In this document: positions 34,113 to 41,639 of the stretch, in pieces
Numbering within the stretch: position 1 is the first letter of the stretch
Layout of the letters: every line of letters begins with the position of its first letter
Assembly: GCF_009674775.1 (NCBI RefSeq)
Contig: NZ_WKKE01000031.1
Coordinates: forward strand, 1 to 51,097
DNA length: 51,097 nt
Source: Flavobacterium sp. LC2016-23
GTDB taxonomy: Bacteria; Bacteroidota; Bacteroidia; Flavobacteriales; Flavobacteriaceae
Direction of reading: 5' to 3'
Program-made: the position numbers and the translations under genes
Notes under the pieces: model-generated
Seen by the model: the letters and a program-made list of their open reading frames with translations, nothing else
What the model was told of the DNA's origin: nothing
The model's database searches: none

Positions 34113-35047
34113 ATTACTGATTTATTTTGGTTTCGTAACTTATCTAAAACTAATTGATACGTTGGGGTTTCCACTTCATATTTCTGGCCTTCATTAACTA
34201 CAAATTCGGTTAATGAAGCCAATTCTATATTTCTTCCGGCCAACAAATCGCGATGCATCGACGAAGTTGTATCGGGAGGCGTTTTTTCAAGTTTTAAAAT
34301 CGTCTGCATAATAATATCCTCAGGAAGATTTAGTCCTTTTACGGCTGCAATCATTGTAATTTCGTTCATTAGCGAAACATATACATTTCTCCCGGTCCGG
34401 CTTTCTAAAAGTTGCCCGATGTTAAAATCCAGATAACAGGTTGCCGAAGCCAATACTGATATAAAAACAAATTTCTCCCAAACGGTATCTTCAATATTGT
34501 CCACCAGATGACTATCGATACCGGCGTTTTTTAGGATGGTCTGCAAGGCTTTCATTTTGTAAACAGAAGCACTTTCAGATCCAAAAAACAATCTTTGCAG
34601 AGCGCCGACGTTATGAATAACACCAGCTGATTCAATCATCGAAAAAATATACACACAGCCTTGCAGCACTTCATTATCCGGATAAAGTGTACTGATACGT
34701 TCCGGAGCATCCACGCCATTATATAAAGGAAGAATTACTGTATTCTTTGTAATGCATTTATTTAAGGCAAGAAGGCTTTCCTCGATATCATAGGTTTTAG
34801 TAGCACAAATTAAGTAATCGAGTTTACCAATAACCACCGGATCGTTTGAAACTACTTTCGGAAAAACAACTGTTTCTGAATCTTTCGTAATAATCTTCAG
34901 TCCCGATTCTGAAACTACTTTTAACGTTTCACCACGGGCAATAAACACAATTTCTATGTCTTCCGATTCGTGATACGCTTTCGCTAAAAGTCCGCCAAAA
35001 TAGCCGCCTACTCCACCTAAACCTAAAATTCCTATTCTTGTTTTCAT
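34109..35047 (-). CDS. ketopantoate reductase family protein
   Basis: The 312-residue protein begins with the NADP-binding glycine motif 'IGILGLGGVGGYFGG' and has the family's Lys in 'ICATKTYD', 'LYNGVDAPE' and the C-terminal 'SSMHRDLLAGRNIELASL'. ApbA/PanE enzymes reduce 2-dehydropantoate to pantoate in coenzyme A synthesis. Related family members act on other 2-oxoacids, so panE is likely but not certain. A block of seven-base repeats lies immediately upstream. Confidence 0.87.
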   Translation of the reverse strand: MKTRIGILGLGGVGGYFGGLLAKAYHESEDIEIVFIARGETLKVVSESGLKIITKDSETVVFPKVVSNDPVVIGKLDYLICATKTYDIEESLLALNKCITKNTVILPLYNGVDAPERISTLYPDNEVLQGCVYIFSMIESAGVIHNVGALQRLFFGSESASVYKMKALQTILKNAGIDSHLVDNIEDTVWEKFVFISVLASATCYLDFNIGQLLESRTGRNVYVSLMNEITMIAAVKGLNLPEDIIMQTILKLEKTPPDTTSSMHRDLLAGRNIELASLTEFVVNEGQKYEVETPTYQLVLDKLRNQNKSVI

Positions 35048-35070
35048 AATTTTTTATAAAGTTGATGTTA

Positions 35071-35170
35071 AATGTGAGATACTGGATGTGAGATGTGAGA
35101 TGCAAGATGAAAGATGAAAGATGAAAGATGCTCTGGATGAAAGATGTGAGATGCAAGATACAAGATGCTG
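35071..35170. repeat. array of seven-base GATGAAA-type repeats
   Basis: About 14 units of seven bases (GATGTGA, GATGCAA, GATGAAA and variants) run almost without interruption, with one nine-base unit at 35127-35135. Three adjacent GATGAAA copies are identical. The array lies 23 bases upstream of the panE-like start and would be in its 5' region, so unit number could alter expression. Confidence 0.85.
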
Positions 35171-35242
35171 GAAGTTAATGTTTAATAAAAACTGCTTAAA
35201 TCATTTTCTCTAAAAACCCTTATAATCTGTACGATACGTATG

Positions 35243-36493
35243 CTATCCCTCCACAACAGGTTCCAGATTCAGCTCCGTAAAATCACGTTCACTTTTAGAA
35301 ATTATGATTGTGGCTACCGTATTTCCGATCAGGTTTGTGATGGCGCGGGCTTCACTCATAAATTTATCTACTCCCAATAAAAAAGCCAGTCCTTCAACGG
35401 GAATTTTATGGATCGCGGTCAGGGTCGACGCCAAAACAATAAAACCGCTTCCGGTCACCCCGGCGGCGCCTTTTGAGGTAATCATCAGGATACCAATAAC
35501 ACTCAGAATTTCAAAGAAACTCAAATGAACGTCATACAACTGCGCCAAAAAGATCACCGACATCGATAAGTAAATCGAAGTTCCGTCGAGATTAAAAGAA
35601 TATCCGGTTGGTATCACCAATCCCACCACCGATTTACTACAGCCCATTCGCTCCAGTTTCACCATTATACTGGGCAGAGCCGCTTCAGAAGAGGAAGTTC
35701 CGAGTACCAGTAAGAGTTCTTCTTTGATATATTTTAAAATCGAAAGGATACTTATTTTATAATATTTCAGGATACTTCCCAAAATCAAAAACACAAACAA
35801 AATCATGGTCAGGTACACGCAAAGCATCAGTTTCCCCAACGGAATCAAAGTCTGCAGGCCAAACTTTCCAATAGTATAAGCCATTCCGCCAAAAGCACCC
35901 AGCGGAGCGAGATACATTACATATTTCAAACCTGTAAAAACGACTTTTGAGAAACGCTCCAAAACCAGAATGGTCTGTTCTCTTTTCTGATAAAAATTTA
36001 ATGCGATACCGCAGACGATTGCTGCCAGTAAAACCTGAAGTGTAAAATTAGAAAGAAAGAATTGTAACCAGGAAAAATTATCCGCAGCATGATCAGTATA
36101 CTGGCTGGCGTCCTGCAGGGCCAATCCTGTCTTATCAATTTTGCCGGGTTTGAACACATAAGCAATCGTAACACCAATTGCCAAAGCAACCGTGGAAACA
36201 ATTTCAAAATAGCCCAGGGCTTTTACACCGATACGGCCTACTTTTTTAAGGTTCCCCATTCCTGAAATCCCCAAAACAATCGTAAGAAAGATAATCGGTC
36301 CAATAAAAAGCTTGATAATGTCGACAAAGGTCTTGCCGACGATTTCCATTTTCATACCCTTTTCAGGCGAGAAATGACCAAGCAGAACACCTGCAATAAT
36401 GGCAATCAGCACCCAAAACGTAAGATTGGTTGTAATGACTTTAAAAGTACTTTTTTTAGGTTTATCCGAAAAATTTGGGGTAGCAATATTCAT
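35243..36493 (-). CDS. dicarboxylate/amino acid:cation symporter (DctA/GltP family)
   Basis: The 416-residue membrane protein has about eight helices and two re-entrant loops. Signatures include 'GPIIFLTIVLGI', the serine-rich hairpin 'GTSSSEAALPSIM', the 'PTGYSFNLDGTSIYLS' helix and 'TSKGAAGVTGSGFIVL'. Members take up C4-dicarboxylates, glutamate or aspartate with H+ or Na+. DctA is likely but the substrate is not fixed by sequence. It is downstream of, and on the same strand as, rnpB. Confidence 0.88.
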   Translation of the reverse strand: MNIATPNFSDKPKKSTFKVITTNLTFWVLIAIIAGVLLGHFSPEKGMKMEIVGKTFVDIIKLFIGPIIFLTIVLGISGMGNLKKVGRIGVKALGYFEIVSTVALAIGVTIAYVFKPGKIDKTGLALQDASQYTDHAADNFSWLQFFLSNFTLQVLLAAIVCGIALNFYQKREQTILVLERFSKVVFTGLKYVMYLAPLGAFGGMAYTIGKFGLQTLIPLGKLMLCVYLTMILFVFLILGSILKYYKISILSILKYIKEELLLVLGTSSSEAALPSIMVKLERMGCSKSVVGLVIPTGYSFNLDGTSIYLSMSVIFLAQLYDVHLSFFEILSVIGILMITSKGAAGVTGSGFIVLASTLTAIHKIPVEGLAFLLGVDKFMSEARAITNLIGNTVATIIISKSERDFTELNLEPVVEG

Positions 36494-36531
36494 GAAAATT
36501 AGTTAGATGGATTCACAAATATATAAAAAAT

Positions 36532-36837
36532 GCAGACCTATAAGCCGGATTCTGTCTCTGATAAATCAGAGCCTTATCATTTATCTAGGCTTACAATTAC
36601 TCATAAGCTCGAGCTACCTACCCTTCAGCAACGAACGAGAAGCCCTTAAATGCTGATATACTTGGTATTTCACCGCATAGAGTTTACCTGGTTTCACTAC
36701 AGCATTACCTGTACATACTTTCTGTTGCACTTGTCCTTGCCTTATTGCTAAGACCGACGGGTGTTACCCGCTATGCTTCTCTGTGGTGTCCGGACTTTCC
36801 TCCCTCCGCCGAGGCGGACGACGATAAGGCGGTCTGC
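36532..36837 (-). ncRNA. rnpB: RNase P RNA
   Basis: On the minus strand the RNA has the universal P4 5' strand GGAAAGTCCGGAC, the conserved ACAGAATCCGGCTTATAG segment near the 3' end, and a closing P1 helix of GCAGACC (36837-36831) with GGTCTGC (36538-36532). A T-run follows the 3' end. The ends are set by P1, giving about 306 nucleotides, rather short for a type A RNA. It is the catalytic subunit that matures tRNA 5' ends. Confidence 0.95.
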
Positions 36838-36841
36838 GCGG

Positions 36842-36849
36842 CAAAAGTA
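36842..36849 (-). promoter_or_regulatory. -7 promoter box of rnpB
   Basis: On the minus strand this reads TACTTTTG, matching TAnnTTTG, about five bases before the inferred 5' end of the RNA. The rest of the spacer up to 36963 holds no recognised feature. Confidence 0.65.
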
Positions 36850-36963
36850 GCGATTTATCTACTAAGAATAATGATTTTAAATTTTAGATTTAGTCTCGTT
36901 TTCATAATGATTTAATTTTAAAATAGTTACCTTTAAAATCCATAATTTTAAAATACAATTATT

Positions 36964-37257
36964 ATGACTAGAATGTATCATTACGCAACTGTTTCAAAAG
37001 CTTTGGACCAATTACATGAAAAAGGATTTACCTGCGATTTTAATTTAAACTCCGACGCCATTAAAAAGAATCCTGAAAAATTTGAAATTGTACATGTGTA
37101 TCGATACGAAGGGGAATCAGACCCGGGCGATGAGGCAGTTGTATACGGAATTAAATCAAACTCCGGCAAAAAAGGAGTTTATGTATCAGGGTTTTCGGCG
37201 GATTCCGATTCCGAAACCGCACAGATTTTATTGGATTTGAGTATAAAGGGAAGGTGA
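36964..37257 (+). CDS. conserved hypothetical protein of 97 residues
   Basis: The sequence is 97 residues, acidic, with 'MYHYATVSKALDQLHEKGF' at the start and 'DEAVVYGIKSNSGKKGVYV' near the end. I recall homologues in Bacteroidota labelled phosphoribosylpyrophosphate synthetase. The protein is far too short and lacks PRPP-binding motifs, so that label should not be used. It has no signal peptide or membrane helix and is probably a small cytoplasmic protein. It stands alone. Confidence 0.7.
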   Translation: MTRMYHYATVSKALDQLHEKGFTCDFNLNSDAIKKNPEKFEIVHVYRYEGESDPGDEAVVYGIKSNSGKKGVYVSGFSADSDSETAQILLDLSIKGR

Positions 37258-37261
37258 AGTT

Positions 37262-37310
37262 TAAATTCTTTTTTTTTTAAATTCCAAATTTTTTAAATTC
37301 CAAATTCCAA
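37262..37310. repeat. AAATTCC simple repeat
   Basis: Several TAAATTCCAAATT units are separated by T- and A-runs. The same word makes the terminator stem at 196-229 and occurs inside the tau linker of dnaX at 41680-41757. Confidence 0.6.
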
Positions 37311-37464
37311 TAATCGGACGGAGAAAATTGTCGTTTTGGGGAACGAGGGATTTCCTTTCTTTATGTCGCGAAGATGCTTCGTTCCTCAGAATGATACCAA
37401 TTGTACACAAACCCCTTGAATCTTTTGCAAATCTTAGCCCCCTTACGGTTAAAAGCAAAATAAA

Positions 37465-37490
37465 AAAAGCCCATCAGACGACGGACTTTT
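37465..37490 (-). terminator. terminator after the BON-LysM gene
   Basis: AAAAGCCC (37465-37472) pairs with GGACTTTT (37483-37490) with one mismatch, followed on the minus strand by T residues. It lies 18 bases past the stop codon of the leftward BON-LysM gene. Confidence 0.6.
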
Positions 37491-37508
37491 CAAAACAGCA
37501 AAATTAAA

Positions 37509-37880
37509 TTATACTGTTGGTATTTTCAGTTTCCAGCCCACCTGGATCAGGTCAGGATTTTTGATGATATCTTTATTGGCTTCGTAGATATCCTGCCAGG
37601 AAACGCCGTATGCTTTTCCGATTTTAGAAAGTGAATCTCCGTTTTCAACTGTATATTCTCTGGCCACTTTTTCCATCACTTCAATATTCATAACGACATC
37701 AGCCGACCTGTAATCCGGATCTATTTTGTTGTAAGCGTCCCAAAGTTTGTCTTTGTCTGAGGCAGAATTAGCGGTCCCATCAATATACAGCACATTATCC
37801 TGTTCTCTGATCTGCAAATTTGTTATTCCTAAATCAGAAGCCAGATGGGTTACTTCCCTGTATTTTTCCTGTAAACTCAT
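37509..37880 (-). CDS. BON and LysM domain protein (Kbp/YgaU-like)
   Basis: The ATG at 37880 gives 123 residues; a GTG one codon earlier is less likely. A BON domain (about 18-70, 'NLQIREQDNVLYIDGTANS') is followed by a LysM domain (about 74-123, 'REYTVENGDSLSKIGKAYGV', 'NPDLIQVGWKLKIP'). This is the layout and size of E. coli Kbp, a potassium-binding cytoplasmic protein. No signal peptide is present, so the LysM is probably not acting on the cell wall. It is seven bases downstream of a BON lipoprotein gene. Confidence 0.85.
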   Translation of the reverse strand: MSLQEKYREVTHLASDLGITNLQIREQDNVLYIDGTANSASDKDKLWDAYNKIDPDYRSADVVMNIEVMEKVAREYTVENGDSLSKIGKAYGVSWQDIYEANKDIIKNPDLIQVGWKLKIPTV

Positions 37881-37887
37881 CACTTCT

Positions 37888-38367
37888 TTATTTTATGGTT
37901 AATTTATTTTCTACTTTTTTGGGTTTCAATTCCTGCACACTTTGCATTAAAGGCTGTAACTGGTTTCTTTTGATTTCTCCGGAAAGCGTTACTACACCGC
38001 CTACAACAGTGGCACTCACTCCATTGTACGCTTTTACGACATCACTTACCGATTTATCTAAAGTACTATCCGAAGTAATGACAACGGCCGCTGCAACAGG
38101 TTCTGTCTGTAGAGCCGGAATTTCGCAGTGGTTCACTACAGATTTCACTCCCTTTACTCCTTTTATAATGTTTTCTGTATTTTGCTTAAAAGCCTCATCG
38201 TTACAAATACCTGTAATAGTGGCAACACCATCTTGTACCAAAACCTGTACTTCAGGCTTGTCTCCTAATTTTAAAGCAATTTCTTTTTGTATATCGGTAT
38301 CCTTTCGAGTACATGCAAATAGAGAAAAAGCCAGGCCCATTCCCAGTAAAACTGATTTCATTTTCAT
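37888..38367 (-). CDS. BON domain lipoprotein
   Basis: The 159-residue protein starts with a lipoprotein signal ending in 'FSLFACTRKDTD' (Cys19) and contains two BON domains (about 25-85 and 90-155). BON domains are associated with membranes and envelopes, as in OsmY and DolP. It probably sits in the periplasmic face of a membrane. It is the first gene of a two-gene operon with the BON-LysM protein. Confidence 0.85.
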   Translation of the reverse strand: MKMKSVLLGMGLAFSLFACTRKDTDIQKEIALKLGDKPEVQVLVQDGVATITGICNDEAFKQNTENIIKGVKGVKSVVNHCEIPALQTEPVAAAVVITSDSTLDKSVSDVVKAYNGVSATVVGGVVTLSGEIKRNQLQPLMQSVQELKPKKVENKLTIK

Positions 38368-38470
38368 AATGCTATTTTTTTAAATTAAGTATCTAAAATT
38401 AAACGAATTGCATTCCAAAATCTTACACGATACTCTTAGCATTTTTATATTTTTCCCAGTATAGCGAAAA

Positions 38471-38563
38471 TTAATATTTATAAATGAAAAAAATAACACA
38501 CGTCAAAAAGAATGCAAATATTCCAAACAGGATAAGTATTGTGACAAGGAATTTCTTAAGCAT
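38471..38563 (-). CDS. candidate 30-residue single-helix membrane protein
   Basis: An ATG at 38563 opens a 30-codon frame: two lysines after MLKK, then about 24 hydrophobic residues including one cysteine, ending in YKY. It would be a single transmembrane helix with a positive N-terminal side. The ATG overlaps the stop of the endonuclease-like gene by eight bases, the usual sign of translational coupling. Nothing else explains this spacer. Expression is not shown. Confidence 0.5.
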   Translation of the reverse strand: MLKKFLVTILILFGIFAFFLTCVIFFIYKY

Positions 38564-39308
38564 GTGTTGTTATGTTTAAATTATTTTTTGAAATTAAATT
38601 TCCAAAAGTAACCATCAAAGGTTTATGATCACTATGTATTTTCCAGTCTTCGTAAGTTCCGACTTCAACGCTTTCTAAAACTTCAATAAAATCATTTGAA
38701 GCAAAACAATAATCGAGGTGGTATGGTCTGTTTTCATGACGATACAAAAACAAAGTGGGATGTATTTCTTTTCCCTGTTCCTGATTGAAAAATTTATGGT
38801 AAACACTATATATCCCCTTCTCCGCCAATTTGCTCACGACAGTCGAATGATTTCCTTCTCTTCTGGGTTTGTCCCAAATGGTATTGCTGTTAAAATCGCC
38901 AATTAAAATGGTCCTGGTTTCAGCAAGCAGTTTTTCGTAGTAATTAATGGCTTTCCAGACCTGAGTTACATATTGTCCGTCTTTATCTTCAGGATTATTG
39001 GCCCATACCGCGAATAAAGTAAAATCTGTTTTTCCCCGGGTAACTGCAATGGGCAATACATTTTTAAAATCAGGATTATGGCAATCCATAAGTTCGAACC
39101 TGTAATCACTGTATGAAAAAACACCAAGGCCTTTGTGCTGATTCGCACCGTACCAAAGTGCCGCTGTCGGCAGCGGGACATCGGGAGGAAAGTTGAGCTT
39201 TTCGATATTTTCACATTCCGGAATAATGAGAATATCCGGCTGATGAGCCAGAATAAACCGGGCTTTTTTTCTGAAAGCCATATTACAATTCCAGGTGATG
39301 ATTTTCAT
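38556..39308 (-). CDS. endonuclease/exonuclease/phosphatase family protein
   Basis: The 250-residue protein has the EEP fold landmarks: 'ITWNCN' at the start, 'IIPECE' (metal Glu), 'ILIGDFNSN' (Asp/Asn), 'YHLDYCF' and the final 'HSDHKPL' catalytic His. No signal peptide is visible, so it is probably cytoplasmic. Substrate may be nucleic acid or a phosphodiester lipid. It overlaps the upstream GNAT gene by four bases and the small downstream frame by eight. Confidence 0.85.
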   Translation of the reverse strand: MKIITWNCNMAFRKKARFILAHQPDILIIPECENIEKLNFPPDVPLPTAALWYGANQHKGLGVFSYSDYRFELMDCHNPDFKNVLPIAVTRGKTDFTLFAVWANNPEDKDGQYVTQVWKAINYYEKLLAETRTILIGDFNSNTIWDKPRREGNHSTVVSKLAEKGIYSVYHKFFNQEQGKEIHPTLFLYRHENRPYHLDYCFASNDFIEVLESVEVGTYEDWKIHSDHKPLMVTFGNLISKNNLNITTHA

Positions 39309-39748
39309 TCTATTTTCTGATTCAGTTCAAACAAAATATAAGGACCGTTTTCATTATCACCGTGTCCTTTCTCTGTAAATCCAGTCTTTTTATAAAATGC
39401 AACGGCTTGGGTATTCCGCTCCAGGCATTTGAGCATTACCGGAAACTTTGTTTGCTCTAAAGCAGCTTTTAAAAGCCTTTTTCCAATTCCGAGTTTATGA
39501 AATGCTTCGTCAATATATAAATGGTGAATAAAATTATCCCGCATCCAGACCGAAATAAATCCGATGACTTTTTCATCGTAAAGTGCTGTTAGGATATATT
39601 CTCCTTTTGTCTGAATGTCAAAATCCTGCAAATCAAAGATACTATGATCTGCCCAGACAAAAGTACTTTGACGCACTTTTAGAAACAGTTCGCGCAACGC
39701 ATCTAAATCGCTTTCTCTGAATTCTATGATTTTCAGCTTATCATTCAT
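39305..39748 (-). CDS. GNAT family N-acetyltransferase
   Basis: The ATG at 39748 gives 147 residues; a GTG two codons upstream is also possible. The acetyl-CoA binding motif A reads 'LYIDEAFHKLGIGKRLL', followed by 'NTQAVAFYKKTGF', both diagnostic of GNAT enzymes. The acceptor is unknown. It overlaps the endonuclease-like gene by four bases (ATGA). Confidence 0.88.
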   Translation of the reverse strand: MNDKLKIIEFRESDLDALRELFLKVRQSTFVWADHSIFDLQDFDIQTKGEYILTALYDEKVIGFISVWMRDNFIHHLYIDEAFHKLGIGKRLLKAALEQTKFPVMLKCLERNTQAVAFYKKTGFTEKGHGDNENGPYILFELNQKIE

Positions 39749-39822
39749 ATCCACAAATTAAGAAAATAACTGGTTATTCAGGATATGTTTCTAAATAAAA
39801 TATTCACCTAAAAACAGGACTT

Positions 39823-40272
39823 CTATTCATGTTGCGACACATCATTGTATTGCCAGAGTACATTGATTATTTTCCATTCTCCGTTCGTTTTTACAATGTG
39901 CATATAATCGATCCAGGCATCGGCAATTAATTTTACAGATGCTGTTCTGGCAGAAACATCTAACAGCTTCACTTCTTTTGCCGGATTTTTGGGGAATTTA
40001 TCTCCTTTTAGGTTATACGTCCCGGCCAGAATAACCATGTTTTCTGCGAAATATTCCGACACATAATCTTTCTGAGTTTCCTTATTTCTAAAAACAGATC
40101 TTTTTACCAGTCTCGGATGCAGGGCGCTTTCCATCAATTTCGGATTTGGGTTGTGTTGTGATTCAATATAAGCCAGTGCAACACGTTTGATATCAAGCGT
40201 ATCCTGAGCCGTCTGCCCCTGAATCTGAAAAGAATAAAATACAATTGTAATAAATAACAGATATTTTTTCAT
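39823..40272 (-). CDS. exported NTF2/SnoaL-like protein (putative lumazine-binding family)
   Basis: The 149-residue protein has a signal peptide (MKKYLLFITIVFYSFQIQGQ) and the pattern of the Lumazine_bd_2 family: 'ALAYIESQHNPNPKLMESALHP' near the start and 'WIDYMHIVKTNGEWKIINVLW' at the end. These are small cone-shaped NTF2-like folds with no settled activity. It appears to be periplasmic. It is the first of a leftward gene string that includes the GNAT and EEP genes. Confidence 0.8.
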   Translation of the reverse strand: MKKYLLFITIVFYSFQIQGQTAQDTLDIKRVALAYIESQHNPNPKLMESALHPRLVKRSVFRNKETQKDYVSEYFAENMVILAGTYNLKGDKFPKNPAKEVKLLDVSARTASVKLIADAWIDYMHIVKTNGEWKIINVLWQYNDVSQHE

Positions 40273-40503
40273 AGAAACCCGGATTTAAAAAACATATCAA
40301 TCATCACTTTTTAAATACTTTACGTAATTTTTCAGGTATTGATACCAGCTAAAATAGTACATTTATATTACAAAATAAGTAATCTGATTTTAAATATTTA
40401 AAAACCAAAAGCTGTTGGTGAAAAACAATTTCAGTTAAAATAGTACCTTACTTCCTCCTATTCAAACCACTCCAAATACACTCCAATATTTATCAATTTC
40501 AGA

Positions 40504-40535
40504 TTTGTGATTTGGCAATTTTCAGCCTATATTTG
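40504..40535 (+). promoter_or_regulatory. complete Bacteroidota promoter of dnaX
   Basis: TTTG at 40504-40507 and TATATTTG at 40528-40535 are 20 bases apart, matching the consensus. The ATG follows 18 bases after. The preceding spacer (40273-40503) holds no other clear feature except a small GGTAT-TG-ATACC dyad at 40335-40346. Confidence 0.7.
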
Positions 40536-40553
40536 CTATCGAATTAAAAGATT

Positions 40554-41639
40554 ATGGAACAATTTGTAGTATCGGCCCGTAAATACCGCCCGCAAACCTT
40601 TAAGGATGTTGTAGGCCAGAAAGCTATTACCAACACTTTGTTGAATGCCATTGACAGCAATCACCTTGCTTCTGCTCTTTTATTCACCGGACCGCGTGGA
40701 GTCGGAAAAACCACCTGTGCCCGTATTCTGGCCCGAAAAATAAATCAGCCCGGATATGATGATCCTAATGAAGATTTTGCTTTTAACGTTTTTGAGTTAG
40801 ATGCAGCTTCCAACAACTCGGTTGATGACATTCGAAGCCTGATCGATCAGGTTCGGATCCCGCCACAAACCGGGCAATACAAAGTCTATATTATTGACGA
40901 GGTTCACATGTTGTCTTCAGCAGCTTTTAACGCTTTTCTGAAAACACTGGAAGAACCGCCAAAACATGCTATTTTTATCTTAGCTACCACAGAGAAACAC
41001 AAGATTATTCCAACGATTTTATCCCGTTGCCAGATTTTTGATTTCAAGAGAATTACGGTAAAAGATGCTAAGGAACATTTAGCGGAAGTTGCAGCAAGTC
41101 AGGGAATTAATTTTGAAGATGATGCTTTGCACATTATTGCCCAAAAAGCAGATGGTGCTATGCGTGATGCTTTATCGATTTTTGACCGTGTCGTTTCTTT
41201 TTGCGGCACGAACCTAACACGTCAGGCGGTAACGGAAAACCTAAACGTTTTAGATTACGAAACGTACATTAACATTACCGATTTACTTTTAGAAAATAAA
41301 ATTCCGGATCTTTTACTGGCCTACAATGATATTCTTGCCAAAGGTTTTGACGGACATCATTTTATTGCCGGACTGGCTTCGCATTTCAGAGATTTACTGG
41401 TGAGCAAAACTCCGGCTACAATCGCTTTGCTTGAAGTGGGTGAACAGGCCCAACAAATGTATGGCGTACAAGCTCAAAAATGCTCACAGGATTTTTTATT
41501 AAAAGGAATTGACATTGCGAATGACTGTGATTTAAAATACAAACTAAGTCAGAACCAGCGTCTTTTAGTCGAATTATGTCTGATGCAACTGGCCTCTATC
41601 AATTTTGATGGAGAAAAAAAAAAGCTGAGCAATTCATAA
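40554..41639 (+). CDS. dnaX: DNA polymerase III subunit gamma (short product of dnaX)
   Basis: The zero-frame product is 361 residues: the AAA+ clamp loader with Walker A GPRGVGKTT (about 45-53), Walker B 'IIDEVHML', sensor 'LATTEKHKIIPTILSRC' and the collar domain. It ends four codons after a run of ten A at 41614-41623. Reading on in the -1 frame joins a 232-residue extension to give tau. This is the gamma form of the DnaX clamp loader, which opens the beta clamp. The promoter is immediately upstream. Confidence 0.93.
   Translation: MEQFVVSARKYRPQTFKDVVGQKAITNTLLNAIDSNHLASALLFTGPRGVGKTTCARILARKINQPGYDDPNEDFAFNVFELDAASNNSVDDIRSLIDQVRIPPQTGQYKVYIIDEVHMLSSAAFNAFLKTLEEPPKHAIFILATTEKHKIIPTILSRCQIFDFKRITVKDAKEHLAEVAASQGINFEDDALHIIAQKADGAMRDALSIFDRVVSFCGTNLTRQAVTENLNVLDYETYINITDLLLENKIPDLLLAYNDILAKGFDGHHFIAGLASHFRDLLVSKTPATIALLEVGEQAQQMYGVQAQKCSQDFLLKGIDIANDCDLKYKLSQNQRLLVELCLMQLASINFDGEKKKLSNS
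41614..41624 (+). promoter_or_regulatory. predicted dnaX frameshift/slippage site
   Basis: Ten consecutive A are followed by G. In the zero frame the last three codons are AAA AAA AAG, containing the A AAA AAG heptamer used for -1 frameshifting in E. coli dnaX. A run of ten A also favours transcriptional slippage, as in Thermus dnaX. No strong downstream hairpin or upstream Shine-Dalgarno stimulator was seen. Confidence 0.75.

Noticed and set aside
33890..34120. 76-codon plus-strand frame overlapping the small membrane protein gene
   Set aside because: It starts at a non-ATG position inside the -7 box and encodes a Cys/Tyr/Arg-rich product; the 64-codon frame has a proper start and two clear helices.
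34929..35156. 75-codon minus-strand frame through the heptamer array
   Set aside because: Its first half is only the translation of the seven-base repeats and its second half is an out-of-frame reading of the panE-like gene.
36964..37257. Phosphoribosylpyrophosphate synthetase
   Set aside because: The label seen on homologues does not fit a 97-residue protein without PRPP-binding motifs.
40335..40346. GGTAT-TG-ATACC dyad as an Fnr-type site before dnaX
   Set aside because: The dyad is short, lies 158 bases upstream of the dnaX promoter, and does not match a known Fnr or Crp consensus.
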